This document shows positions 56,028-63,630 of a DNA stretch of 64,000 bases, piece by piece. Numbering within the stretch: position 1 is the first letter of the stretch; every line of letters starts with the position of its first letter. A program made the position numbers and the translations under genes. The notes beneath the pieces are model-generated. The model was not told the DNA's origin. It worked only from the letters and a program-made list of their open reading frames with translations, and made no database searches. The stretch is from Methyloversatilis universalis FAM5 (GTDB taxonomy: Bacteria > Pseudomonadota > Gammaproteobacteria > Burkholderiales > Rhodocyclaceae), in assembly GCF_000214035.2 (NCBI RefSeq), contig NZ_AFHG01000059.1:1-64000 (forward strand), read 5' to 3'.

Positions 56028-57144
56028 ATCTCATTGGCCCCGCAACCGGCACGGCGAACGCTACGTGCTCGGAAAGAAGGGCGAAGAGTCCGTCGTTCTT
56101 GAAACCAGCACCCGGGGTGACGGCAAGGCCTTCATCGACTGGCTGACCGTCACCTTCCCGGTTGCGGCCATCGACGCGAACAACGGATGGGACGTTCCCG
56201 AGTTCGTCGGTACCGAAGACGCTGCCCTCTACCTCTCGCTGCGCCTGGAAAAGATCCTCGGCTTCGGCATCTACGCCAAGCGCGAGAAGGGTCACCGCTT
56301 CTACCGCCACTCCTGGTCACTCGGCGAGGACGGCCGTTACGGCTTCATCGCCGTAGGCGGCCAGCGCGCAACAATGCTCTTCGAGCTGACCGGCGAAGGC
56401 TGCATGCACGCAACGCCCGGATGGGAAGCCGCGATGCACGCCTTTCTCACCTCCGGCGCCCTGACCGCAGGTGAGCTGACCGGCGCGAAGATCACCCGGA
56501 TCGACATCACGCACGACGATCACGAAGGCAGCTACGACGTCGACCGCGCCTTTGACGACTGGAGCAATGACCGCTTCAGGCTCCCGCAAGCCCCGCAGTC
56601 GCCCGCCATGAACCAGGTCGGCAACTGGGCACGCCCGGACGGCCGGGGTCGAACGCTGTACGTCGGCCGTCGCCAGTCCGGCAAGTTCCTGCGCGTCTAT
56701 GAGAAGGGCAAGCAGATGGGCGACCGTGAATCGCCCTGGACCCGGATCGAACTGGAGCTCAAGGCCGAAGACCGCGTCATCCCCTTCGACACCCTGCTCA
56801 AACCCGGCCACTACCTCGCCGGCGCCTATCCGGCGCTCGAATGGCTCAACGAACGACAGTCCCGCATTGCCACGGTGCGCCACGCCGCCAAGAAGGGATA
56901 CGAAGCCATGGTGCGTTACGTGCGCCGCGCGGCCGGTGCCGCCCTGGCGGTCGCCATCGCCATCAACGGACAGCAGTTCGTGCAGGACCTGGTCGCCGAT
57001 GTCACCACCGACGAGATGTACCGCCAGATGGTCAAGCGCTCGCTTGACATGCCCACCTATGCCGTCGCCGATCAGGCCGAATCGGACCACGACGTATCAG
57101 GCCGCCAACTGATGAAGGGAAATGACGATGTCCATTCTGTTTGA
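56011..57144 (+). CDS. Phage replication initiation protein (Rep_trans type)
   Basis: A 377-residue protein that should nick the plus strand to start rolling-circle replication. It matches the replication initiation factor family of filamentous phages: FIDWLTVTFPV, AKITRIDITHDDHEG and GRTLYVGRRQSGKFLRVYEKG followed by WTRIELELKAEDR. GGAGGAG lies before the ATG. It overlaps the next gene by 23 bp. Confidence 0.88.
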   Translation: MFASVESHWPRNRHGERYVLGKKGEESVVLETSTRGDGKAFIDWLTVTFPVAAIDANNGWDVPEFVGTEDAALYLSLRLEKILGFGIYAKREKGHRFYRHSWSLGEDGRYGFIAVGGQRATMLFELTGEGCMHATPGWEAAMHAFLTSGALTAGELTGAKITRIDITHDDHEGSYDVDRAFDDWSNDRFRLPQAPQSPAMNQVGNWARPDGRGRTLYVGRRQSGKFLRVYEKGKQMGDRESPWTRIELELKAEDRVIPFDTLLKPGHYLAGAYPALEWLNERQSRIATVRHAAKKGYEAMVRYVRRAAGAALAVAIAINGQQFVQDLVADVTTDEMYRQMVKRSLDMPTYAVADQAESDHDVSGRQLMKGNDDVHSV

Positions 57145-57505
57145 TCTTGCCGAAGACCAGATCCGCACCGAACGCCGTGTTGTGCTGGGTGCCCGTGGAC
57201 GTGAATTCACGCTCGATAACGGCACCCACTTCGACTACACCGAAGTCTTCCTGACCGTGCCGCTGTCGCGTCCGGACGATCCCAATCCGATGAGCTGGGG
57301 CCTCGGCCTCGAAGTGCTGAAGATGCCCGGCAGCAAGAACGCCATGGCGATCAAGGAAGCCGATGCCTACATGGCCGAAATCCAGATCCGCGAGTTCCAG
57401 GCCGGCAAGGACGTGAAGAAGGAAATCGTCTCGGTAAAGCCCTTGCACCTGCTTGGACAGCAGAAGCAGGCATCGGCACCGGCATCACAGGCGCCGAAGG
57501 GCTAA
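57122..57505 (+). CDS. Candidate phage ssDNA-binding protein (gene V position)
   Basis: A 127-residue protein beginning MTMSILFDLAEDQIRTE; ATG 57128 is an alternative start. Beta-rich sequence (RREFTLDNGTHFDYTEVFLTV-like pattern) and a C-terminal Gln/Ala/Pro tail. It lies directly after the replication gene, where filamentous phages place the ssDNA-binding protein. The function is inferred mainly from position. Confidence 0.6.
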   Translation: MTMSILFDLAEDQIRTERRVVLGARGREFTLDNGTHFDYTEVFLTVPLSRPDDPNPMSWGLGLEVLKMPGSKNAMAIKEADAYMAEIQIREFQAGKDVKKEIVSVKPLHLLGQQKQASAPASQAPKG

Positions 57506-57564
57506 CCTGAAGTTCAAGCGTTTCGCATGCGAAACGCTCCTCTCAACCCCTCAGGGAGTACGAC

Positions 57565-57942
57565 ATGAAAATCGAACTAAAAGGCAACGGCCTGACCGTG
57601 AATGGTCAGCGTGCGAAGTGGTGGCAGACAGCGCTTGCGCTGCTTGCCGCTCCGTTCCTGTTCCTCTTTCTGCTGGCCGATGCGGTGCTGAACGCACCGG
57701 GCAAGTTCGGCATGTGGTTCTGCAACACGCTCGGTCGCGCTGGCCTGCCCGAGATCGGTGGTGCGCTGCTGCAGCTGCGCTACCCGAGCCGGCGTATCGA
57801 TTGGCGCCCCGAAGGTGACCACCCCGACCGGTTGGCTTCGCTGGAAAGCAAGGGCCTCGACGTGTCAGCGCTGCGCAAGCCGCACTTCGCGTGCATCCAC
57901 GTTGTGAAGATCAGGAGGGAAAAAAGAAACGGCCGCGAGTAG
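57565..57942 (+). CDS. Phage membrane protein, unknown
   Basis: A 125-residue protein with one strong membrane segment at about 22-45 (WWQTALALLAAPFLFLFLLA) and a soluble C-terminal part. AGGGAG precedes the ATG. Not recognised further. Confidence 0.6.
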   Translation: MKIELKGNGLTVNGQRAKWWQTALALLAAPFLFLFLLADAVLNAPGKFGMWFCNTLGRAGLPEIGGALLQLRYPSRRIDWRPEGDHPDRLASLESKGLDVSALRKPHFACIHVVKIRREKRNGRE

Positions 57943-57993
57943 CGGCCGGGAATCCCCTTTCGACGGGGCTTGCCCGCGTTGAAAGGAAAAATC

Positions 57994-58332
57994 ATGGAAG
58001 TCAGAAAGTACCACGTACGTGTCCGTAACAAGATGATCGTTTTAACGATTGCCACCGAAAGCGGAGCTTTTCGGGGTGTCGTGATGAGGGTTTCGGACTA
58101 TTCACCCCCGTGGGGCGTGCATGGCTGGGATACGGGCGATGGCTCGGAACTCGCAGACAGCTGGTTTGACACGATGGAAGAAGCCCAGCGCTATCTACGT
58201 GATCACCTGCGTCGCAGCGAGTTCGAGGAACGCTATGTCTTGTTCCGGCTTTGCCACTTCTCTGAGGTGATTGAGGAGTACCAGACCGAAATCGAATGGG
58301 TTCCACGTTTCATGAGTGTCAAAACGAAGTAA
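57994..58332 (+). CDS. Hypothetical phage protein
   Basis: A 112-residue protein starting MEVRKYHVRVRN with AAGGA upstream; an earlier in-frame ATG at 57970 is less likely. It is rich in Glu/Arg and contains DTMEEAQRYLRDHLRRSEFE. No known domain recognised. Its gene is less GC-rich than its neighbours. Confidence 0.55.
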   Translation: MEVRKYHVRVRNKMIVLTIATESGAFRGVVMRVSDYSPPWGVHGWDTGDGSELADSWFDTMEEAQRYLRDHLRRSEFEERYVLFRLCHFSEVIEEYQTEIEWVPRFMSVKTK

Positions 58333-58401
58333 CACCGGTAGTCGCAGTCATTACATCTAACTAAACCTGTTTGCGGGCGAGTCCCGCCGAAAGGGATTTC
58401 G

Positions 58402-58665
58402 ATGATGTCTCATCCTCATCTGGTGCCCCCGCCGATCACCGGCAGCGGCGAACACTTTCTCTCCCGCACCGTGCGGGTGCTGTCGGTCACCCAGATCAAG
58501 GGGGCCTTCCACGTCGCTCACGTCGAACTGGACAACGGCCGCTTCGGTGACGTGCCGTGCGACCCCGACGTGACGAAGGCGGACACAGTGGGCCTGTACA
58601 GCACGATCCAGGTCCGTAATGGCCGTGTCGAAGCGCGGCTTCGCCTGCGGAGACTGCACGCATGA
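58402..58665 (+). CDS. Small phage protein A of a tandem related pair
   Basis: An 87-residue protein with a small beta-rich core: TVRVLSVTQIKGAFHVAHVE and LDNGRFGDVPC. AAGGGA lies before the ATG. It shares the pattern TVR-V-(x)n-VEL-(D/P)-(N/D)-G-FG-(D/E)-x-P with the protein encoded next. Stop and start overlap (ATGA). Confidence 0.6.
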   Translation: MMSHPHLVPPPITGSGEHFLSRTVRVLSVTQIKGAFHVAHVELDNGRFGDVPCDPDVTKADTVGLYSTIQVRNGRVEARLRLRRLHA

Positions 58666-58874
58666 ACCTGATCACCGAATGCACGGTGCGCAAGGTCAAG
58701 CGGGCCGGCAACGGCCTGCGCATCGCCATGGTGGAACTGCCGGACGGCACCTTCGGTGAGCTGCCTGCAGCCGAAGGGCTGAAGCCTGGTGAGCCGGCGC
58801 AACTGGCGGTCACCGTGGGCCTGCAGATGGGCCGCCTCTACCCGCGTGCCATGCGCGCCGAACGGAAGGGCTGA
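58662..58874 (+). CDS. Small phage protein B of a tandem related pair
   Basis: A 70-residue protein: TVRKVKRAGNGLRIAMVELP, then DGTFGELPAAEGLKPG. It is similar in pattern to the preceding protein, pointing to an old tandem duplication. Function unknown. Confidence 0.6.
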   Translation: MNLITECTVRKVKRAGNGLRIAMVELPDGTFGELPAAEGLKPGEPAQLAVTVGLQMGRLYPRAMRAERKG

Positions 58875-58876
58875 CC

Positions 58877-59497
58877 GTGAGCTGCTACCAGTCTGACGTC
58901 TACGTGCCCCAGTACAACGAGTACGGCGAAGAGATCGGCGGCGACACCTATTTCACCGGGTGCCACGCGAGCTACGTCGACACCGTCAGCCAGGCGCTCA
59001 CGCTGTCCGGCGTCATGCAGCCGCAGACCAGCAACTGTGTGGCCGCTCAGTTCGAAGAGAACGGCACCTTCCGCTTCTTCTGCGTTGATGCAGAAAGCGG
59101 CGTCGGCCCCTTCGAGTCCTACGCCTTCTACCTGGCGGACGGCACGCCCGGCCCGGCCTACACCGGCGCCAGGGTCGCCTCGATCAAGGGCGGTTCCAAC
59201 GGCCTCGGCTCCCTGCCCGACTACCCGCAGCAGAAAGGATCAGACATGCAGTGCGTAACCATTGGCGAGGGCGGTGCCCTCGTCGTTCAGAACCCCCAGC
59301 CCGCAGACCTCTCGGCCTGCGAAATGGTGGTGCTTTCGGGTTCGGAAGCGATGGGCAACCCCTTCGCCCTGAGCACGGAAGCAGGCGCGACCATCGCGGT
59401 CGCAATCATTGGCGTATGGGCTGTCGCATTTGGCATCCGCGCCGCAATCCAAACCCTGTTCGTGAAAGGAAGCAACCATGAAGAAGTACCTGCGTAA
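58877..59497 (+). CDS. Phage coat-region protein with possible internal start
   Basis: A 206-residue frame from GTG 58877. The first half is Cys/Tyr-rich (MSCYQSDVYVPQYNEYGEEI). The second half, from an in-frame ATG at 59246 preceded by AAAGGA, reads MQCVTIGEGGALVV and ends in a membrane segment (ATIAVAIIGVWAVAFGIRAA). The internal start would give an 83-residue protein resembling minor coat proteins of inoviruses. It overlaps the major coat gene by 20 bp. Confidence 0.6.
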   Translation: MSCYQSDVYVPQYNEYGEEIGGDTYFTGCHASYVDTVSQALTLSGVMQPQTSNCVAAQFEENGTFRFFCVDAESGVGPFESYAFYLADGTPGPAYTGARVASIKGGSNGLGSLPDYPQQKGSDMQCVTIGEGGALVVQNPQPADLSACEMVVLSGSEAMGNPFALSTEAGATIAVAIIGVWAVAFGIRAAIQTLFVKGSNHEEVPA

Positions 59498-59693
59498 GGT
59501 CGGTGGCGTCGTCGTCTCCGCTCCCCTGCTGCTGGCCGGCACCGCTGCGCACGCCTCCGGCGGTGGCGTCGATGTGTCGTCCGTGACCTCGGCCATTGGC
59601 GGCGCCAGCGCCCCGATCGCGGCCATCGGTGCGGCCGTCCTGGTCGTGCTGGTGGGCATCAAGGTCTACAAGTGGATCGCACGCGCGATGTAA
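59478..59693 (+). CDS. Major coat protein precursor (pVIII-like)
   Basis: A 71-residue precursor: signal peptide MKKYLRKVGGVVVSAPLLLA with cleavage after AHA, then a mature part of about 45 residues with a central hydrophobic helix (PIAAIGAAVLVVLVGIKVYK) and a basic C-terminus (KWIARAM). This is the plan of pVIII coat proteins. AAAGGA precedes the ATG. A 5-bp stem (CCGGG, CCCGG at 59738-59761) follows. Confidence 0.85.
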   Translation: MKKYLRKVGGVVVSAPLLLAGTAAHASGGGVDVSSVTSAIGGASAPIAAIGAAVLVVLVGIKVYKWIARAM

Positions 59694-59784
59694 CTCCGCT
59701 GTAGGCGCAGTTCTGCAGTTGTTGTTCAAGTAGTAACCCGGGGGGCTGCGGTCGGTCCCGGCATTCACCTGGGGGAATCACATC

Positions 59785-59844
59785 ATGGGCGCATACGTCA
59801 TGATCGCGCTGCTGGGGGCCGCATGGATCATCTTCCGCTACTGA
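59785..59844 (+). CDS. Possible 19-aa hydrophobic coat peptide (pVII/pIX-like)
   Basis: MGAYVMIALLGAAWIIFRY lies between the pVIII and pIII genes and has a good ribosome-binding site (TGGGGGA, 10 bases before ATG). It is a single short membrane helix, as in the pVII and pIX tip proteins. It overlaps the start of the pIII gene in another frame. Too short for normal gene calling. Confidence 0.5.
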   Translation: MGAYVMIALLGAAWIIFRY

Positions 59845-61235
59845 GCGCACGTCGCGCAGTACGCGCGCTTGCCGCCTTCCTCGTCGGCGTCTTCGCCGCA
59901 TCCTTCTCGCTGCTGGCGCTTGCCAATCCCTCCGCGCCGCTTAACCAGGTCGTCACCTACGCCGGCGGCTACGGCCTGCGCGTTCCCAGTTCCACGCACG
60001 GGTGCAGTGGCTCAGCACCTCCATCGCCGTGGCAACTGATGTCCTACTACCAAGACAGCTCACTGCCTTGCGGCTTCTCCGCCTGGTGGGTGCATGGCGC
60101 CTGCGACGCGGGAACCGTCATGAACACGACCACCCGGCAGTGCGCCACACCGCCGCCGCCCGAGTGCGCATCCGGCCAGGTCAGGAACACCGTGACCGGT
60201 GTCTGTCAGCCCCCATGTGCAGCAGCAGGCACGGCCGGCGGCTCGAACTACGTTTCTCCCTACACCATCGCGCCGACCGCGATCTGCCGTGACGGCTGCA
60301 AGCTCACGGTCGGTGAAGGTTTCACCATGCCCTGGAGCAATGGCAGCACGCTCTACGGCGTGCGCGGTCTGGTCCATACCAGTCAGTTCTGCTCCGGGGA
60401 TCTGAACGGCTCCGGCCCAGGCAACGGCGAAACCGAATCGCACGACAGCCCCAGCGACCCGGACCCGATCCCCGTCACGCCGCCGGACGATCCGCCGCGC
60501 TGCCCGACCGGCAAGTGCCCCGGCTACTTCAATGGCTCGTACATGTGCGTCGCCTGCTCGGAGATGGCCTCGGAGAACAAGCCGATCACCACCTACAACC
60601 GCACGACCGAAACCACGACCACCGGCACCCCGCCGAATCAGACGACCTCGACGACGACCACGGACACGCGGGCCACGCACAATGGCACCGGCACGGTCAC
60701 CAGTACGACCAGCACCACGACCACCACGACCGGCCCGAACGGCACCACTACCAGCACCGAAAGCAAGGAAACGAAAGAGCCGAAGGAATCCTTCTGCAAG
60801 GAGAACCCCAGCTCCGCCTTCTGCAAGGAAGGTCGCTTCGGGGGCTCCTGCGGCTCCTTCACCTGCGAAGGCGACGCCGTGCAGTGCGCAGTCGCGCGCG
60901 AGATCCATCAGCGCAACTGCGAAGCGGTGGCCTCCAACGTCTACACGGACATGGTCGACGCCGCCCAGGCCGGCAGTGACACCGGCTCGACCTACATCCA
61001 GGGACAGAAGGACGGCACGCCGCTCGATGTGACCGGCAAGTTCTCGTCCAGCCTGGACGCCTCGCCCATCGCCGCGACCTGCCCCTCACCGCGATCAGTG
61101 CCGCTGCCCGGCGGCAACAGCTTCGAGATCTCGTTCGAGAAGCCGTGCGAAGCCGCAGGCTGGCTCGGCAACTTCGTCCAGGCGTTCGCCTATCTCTTCG
61201 CCGCACTGATCGTGCTGCGCAACCCGTCCGCGTGA
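59823..61235 (+). CDS. pIII-like adsorption protein
   Basis: A 470-residue exported protein at the pIII position. The signal sequence is long (ending near ALAN), then Cys-rich domains with several CxxxC pairs, a Thr-rich linker at about 255-305 (TTETTTTGTPPNQ, TTSTTTTTTGPNGTT), further cysteines and a C-terminal membrane anchor (LGNFVQAFAYLFAALIVL). This matches the domain-linker-anchor plan of phage attachment proteins. No sequence similarity to a specific receptor binder is recognised. Confidence 0.75.
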   Translation: MDHLPLLSARRAVRALAAFLVGVFAASFSLLALANPSAPLNQVVTYAGGYGLRVPSSTHGCSGSAPPSPWQLMSYYQDSSLPCGFSAWWVHGACDAGTVMNTTTRQCATPPPPECASGQVRNTVTGVCQPPCAAAGTAGGSNYVSPYTIAPTAICRDGCKLTVGEGFTMPWSNGSTLYGVRGLVHTSQFCSGDLNGSGPGNGETESHDSPSDPDPIPVTPPDDPPRCPTGKCPGYFNGSYMCVACSEMASENKPITTYNRTTETTTTGTPPNQTTSTTTTDTRATHNGTGTVTSTTSTTTTTTGPNGTTTSTESKETKEPKESFCKENPSSAFCKEGRFGGSCGSFTCEGDAVQCAVAREIHQRNCEAVASNVYTDMVDAAQAGSDTGSTYIQGQKDGTPLDVTGKFSSSLDASPIAATCPSPRSVPLPGGNSFEISFEKPCEAAGWLGNFVQAFAYLFAALIVLRNPSA

Positions 61236-61244
61236 GGTCTGACC

Positions 61245-61559
61245 ATGGCGCTTCCCCTGATCCCCGTCATCGCCGGTGCCTCGCTCGGCGGCATCCTGAT
61301 GAGCATCGCCACGTCCCTGGTCGGGCGCGTCCTCATGGCGCTCGGCCTCGGACTGGTGACCTACAACGCACTCGACCCGCTGCTCGAGCAGTTCCAGGCG
61401 AACTACTTCAGCCAGATGTCCGGCCTGCCGGCGGATCTCGCCGGCTTCGTCGGCATGCTCAAGATCGGTGAAGCGGTGCAGATCATCTTCGCCGCACTGG
61501 CCACCAAGCTCTTCATGTCCGGCTTCCAGGGCGTCATCAAGCGCTGGGTGGTGAAGTGA
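61245..61559 (+). CDS. pVI-like membrane protein (DUF2523)
   Basis: A 104-residue very hydrophobic protein with three membrane segments (IPVIAGASLGGILMSI, VLMALGLGLVTY, IIFAALATKLFM). It matches DUF2523, found between the adsorption and Zot genes of inoviruses and equivalent to pVI. Confidence 0.85.
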   Translation: MALPLIPVIAGASLGGILMSIATSLVGRVLMALGLGLVTYNALDPLLEQFQANYFSQMSGLPADLAGFVGMLKIGEAVQIIFAALATKLFMSGFQGVIKRWVVK

Positions 61560-61602
61560 GGGTGTCCAGCAAGGTTAGAGCTGCACGAAAAGAGGGTGCA
61601 AC

Positions 61603-62757
61603 GTGATCGAGCTGCAGACCGGCCTGCCCGGTGCCGGCAAGACCCTGCACACGCTGGCCCGCATCAAGGCGAAGGCCGAAGCCGAAGGACGCCCGGTGTA
61701 TTACTCGGGCATCCCGGAGCTGAAGCTGCCCTGGATCGAGCTGGAAGACGCTACCAAGTGGTACGAGTGCGAAGCGAACGCCATCATCATCATCGATGAG
61801 GCTCAGCGCGTCTTCCGGCCACGGGGCAACGGCGCCAACGTGCCGGAGCACGTCGCCAAGCTCGAAACGCACCGTCACCTTGGCATCGATCTGGTGCTGA
61901 TCACGCAGCATCCGATGCTGATCGACAGCAATGTCCGACGACTCTGCGGCAAGCACTTCCACTCGGTCCGCCAGTTCGGCCAGCAGAAAGCCAAGGTGCT
62001 CGAATTCGAGTCGGTGAAGGACAACCCGCTGTCCGCGCGTTCCACCGCACTCGAACACAGCTTCAAGTACCCGCCGGAAGCCTTCGCCTGGTACCGCTCC
62101 GCCGAAGTCCATACGCACAAGACCAAACGGCCGCTGCGCTACTACCTGCTCTTCGTCTTGCCGCCGCTCTTCATCGCCGTGGTGGGCTATGCCGTCTCAT
62201 GGTTCTACGGCCGCACCCAGGGCGAACCGCTCTCCGAAGGCTCGCGCATCGAGCAAAGGCCGCATCAGGGGCCTGCGCAGCAGCCGGCGGGCACCAGCCC
62301 CGGCCGCACCCGTGAAGGCCGCATCACCACCGCCCAGTACCTGCAGGACAGACAACCGCGCGTCGACGGTCTGGAGTACAGCGCCCCGATGTACGACGAG
62401 GTCACCAAGCCGACCCAGGCACCGTATCCCGCCGCATGCGTGGATCTGAAAGGCAGCTGCCGCTGCTACAGCCAGCAGGCCACCCGCCTGCCCATGCCCG
62501 AACACCTCTGCCAGGCCATCGTGAAGGACGGCTTCTTCATGGCCTGGGATACCCGCACACCGGAACAGAAGGAACGCCGGAACGACACCCGCCAGAACGC
62601 CCCACTGGTGGCCACCGCCGCCACCGTGACACCGTCCAGCATCGCCATTGAAGCACCGCCACCGCGTGAAGGGCTCAGCGGCAGCACGCAGAAACAGCCC
62701 GAACAGCAACCGTATCAACCGCGCGTGCCGGCTACCTCGCCATGGCGCGCCCCCTGA
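61603..62757 (+). CDS. zot: Zot / pI-like phage assembly ATPase
   Basis: A 384-residue inner-membrane protein required to assemble and extrude filamentous virions. The cytoplasmic ATPase has Walker A GLPGAGKT (7-14) and Walker B IIIIDEAQ (about 64-71). A membrane segment at about 185-205 (YYLLFVLPPLFIAVVGYAV) is followed by a periplasmic tail with cysteines (CVDLKGSCRCYS). It begins with GTG and overlaps the next gene by 16 bp. Confidence 0.92.
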   Translation: MIELQTGLPGAGKTLHTLARIKAKAEAEGRPVYYSGIPELKLPWIELEDATKWYECEANAIIIIDEAQRVFRPRGNGANVPEHVAKLETHRHLGIDLVLITQHPMLIDSNVRRLCGKHFHSVRQFGQQKAKVLEFESVKDNPLSARSTALEHSFKYPPEAFAWYRSAEVHTHKTKRPLRYYLLFVLPPLFIAVVGYAVSWFYGRTQGEPLSEGSRIEQRPHQGPAQQPAGTSPGRTREGRITTAQYLQDRQPRVDGLEYSAPMYDEVTKPTQAPYPAACVDLKGSCRCYSQQATRLPMPEHLCQAIVKDGFFMAWDTRTPEQKERRNDTRQNAPLVATAATVTPSSIAIEAPPPREGLSGSTQKQPEQQPYQPRVPATSPWRAP

Positions 62758-63524
62758 TCACCCGCCTGGCCGAACTGCCGGTCAAGGCTGTCGAAGCCGC
62801 ACGCGCCACCGTCCTCCCGATCCATCCGCTGCAGATAGACGTGCTGAAGCTGATCGCATGCATCTGCATGCTGATCGACCACATCAACACCTGCCTGTTT
62901 GATCGCGCCTCGGTCTGGGCCTGGCTGATCGGCCGCCTGGCCTTCCCGCTCTTCGGGCTCACTTTCGTGCTGACCCTGAAGCCGCACAAGGCCATGGCCA
63001 CCGCCAGGCGCCTGCTGATCTGGGCCATCTGCACCCAGCCCGTCTATGCACTCGCCTTCGCCAACACAGGGTTCAGTCCGTGGTGGGCGGGCAACATCCT
63101 GTTCAGCTTTGCGACGGTGGCCTACCTGGTCGCGCTCGCCCAAGCGCCATCAGCGGCGAACGTCGCCAAGGGGCTGGCGGTGGTCGGGGTCGCCTCGATC
63201 ATCCAAGCGCCGTCGTCGTTCGGCTTCACCGGCCTCATGCTTCTTACCGCGCTCTATCAAGCCGCGCATGCTTCACAACATGTTAAGGCGGTTTGTTGGG
63301 TGGTGGGTGCCGTGGCTTTTTTCCTTGTTAATCATATGAGTGCATCGGCTTCGGTGCTTCTTGTGTCGATGCTGATCGCATGCTTCGGCGCTTGTGTCAG
63401 GGTTCGTCAGTTACCGTCTCTCCGATTCCTCAAGGGGAGGTGGGCTCTGTGGTTTTATGCTGCGCACGTTTTCAGTATTGCTGTTTGGGTATGCGATATG
63501 GTAAGAAATGTCCGTTTGACCTGA
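62742..63524 (+). CDS. TraX-like membrane acyltransferase in the phage
   Basis: A 260-residue protein with about seven to eight membrane helices matching the TraX family, whose F-plasmid member acetylates the N-terminus of pilin. Recognisable are LQIDVLKLIACICMLIDHIN, then RLAFPLFGLTF and WAICTQPVYALAF. It overlaps zot by 16 bp. The last third (from about 63.24 kb) is distinctly lower in GC than the first. Acylation of a phage coat protein is a hypothesis. Confidence 0.82.
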   Translation: MARPLITRLAELPVKAVEAARATVLPIHPLQIDVLKLIACICMLIDHINTCLFDRASVWAWLIGRLAFPLFGLTFVLTLKPHKAMATARRLLIWAICTQPVYALAFANTGFSPWWAGNILFSFATVAYLVALAQAPSAANVAKGLAVVGVASIIQAPSSFGFTGLMLLTALYQAAHASQHVKAVCWVVGAVAFFLVNHMSASASVLLVSMLIACFGACVRVRQLPSLRFLKGRWALWFYAAHVFSIAVWVCDMVRNVRLT

Positions 63525-63630
63525 TGAAACCCGCGTGACGATCTGCACAGCTTTTTGCCGTTATCAGCCTGTGCCGCTACAAACTCATAGATCGATTACA
63601 ACAAAATTGTTATAGGATTGAAGTCGGCTT

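Larger units (their letters stand above)
54993..63630. mobile_element. Filamentous (inovirus-type) prophage next to tRNA-Phe
   Basis: The stretch from the 3' end of tRNA-Phe to about 63.6 kb carries an inovirus gene set in the usual order: repressor, replication protein, small DNA-binding-position gene, coat protein, pIII-like adsorption protein, pVI-like protein, Zot (pI) and a TraX-like gene. No integrase is seen. The right end was not found; no repeat of the tRNA 3' end was seen inside the window. The base composition drops from about 63.24 kb, so the phage may end earlier or the TraX gene may be a mosaic. Confidence 0.85.
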
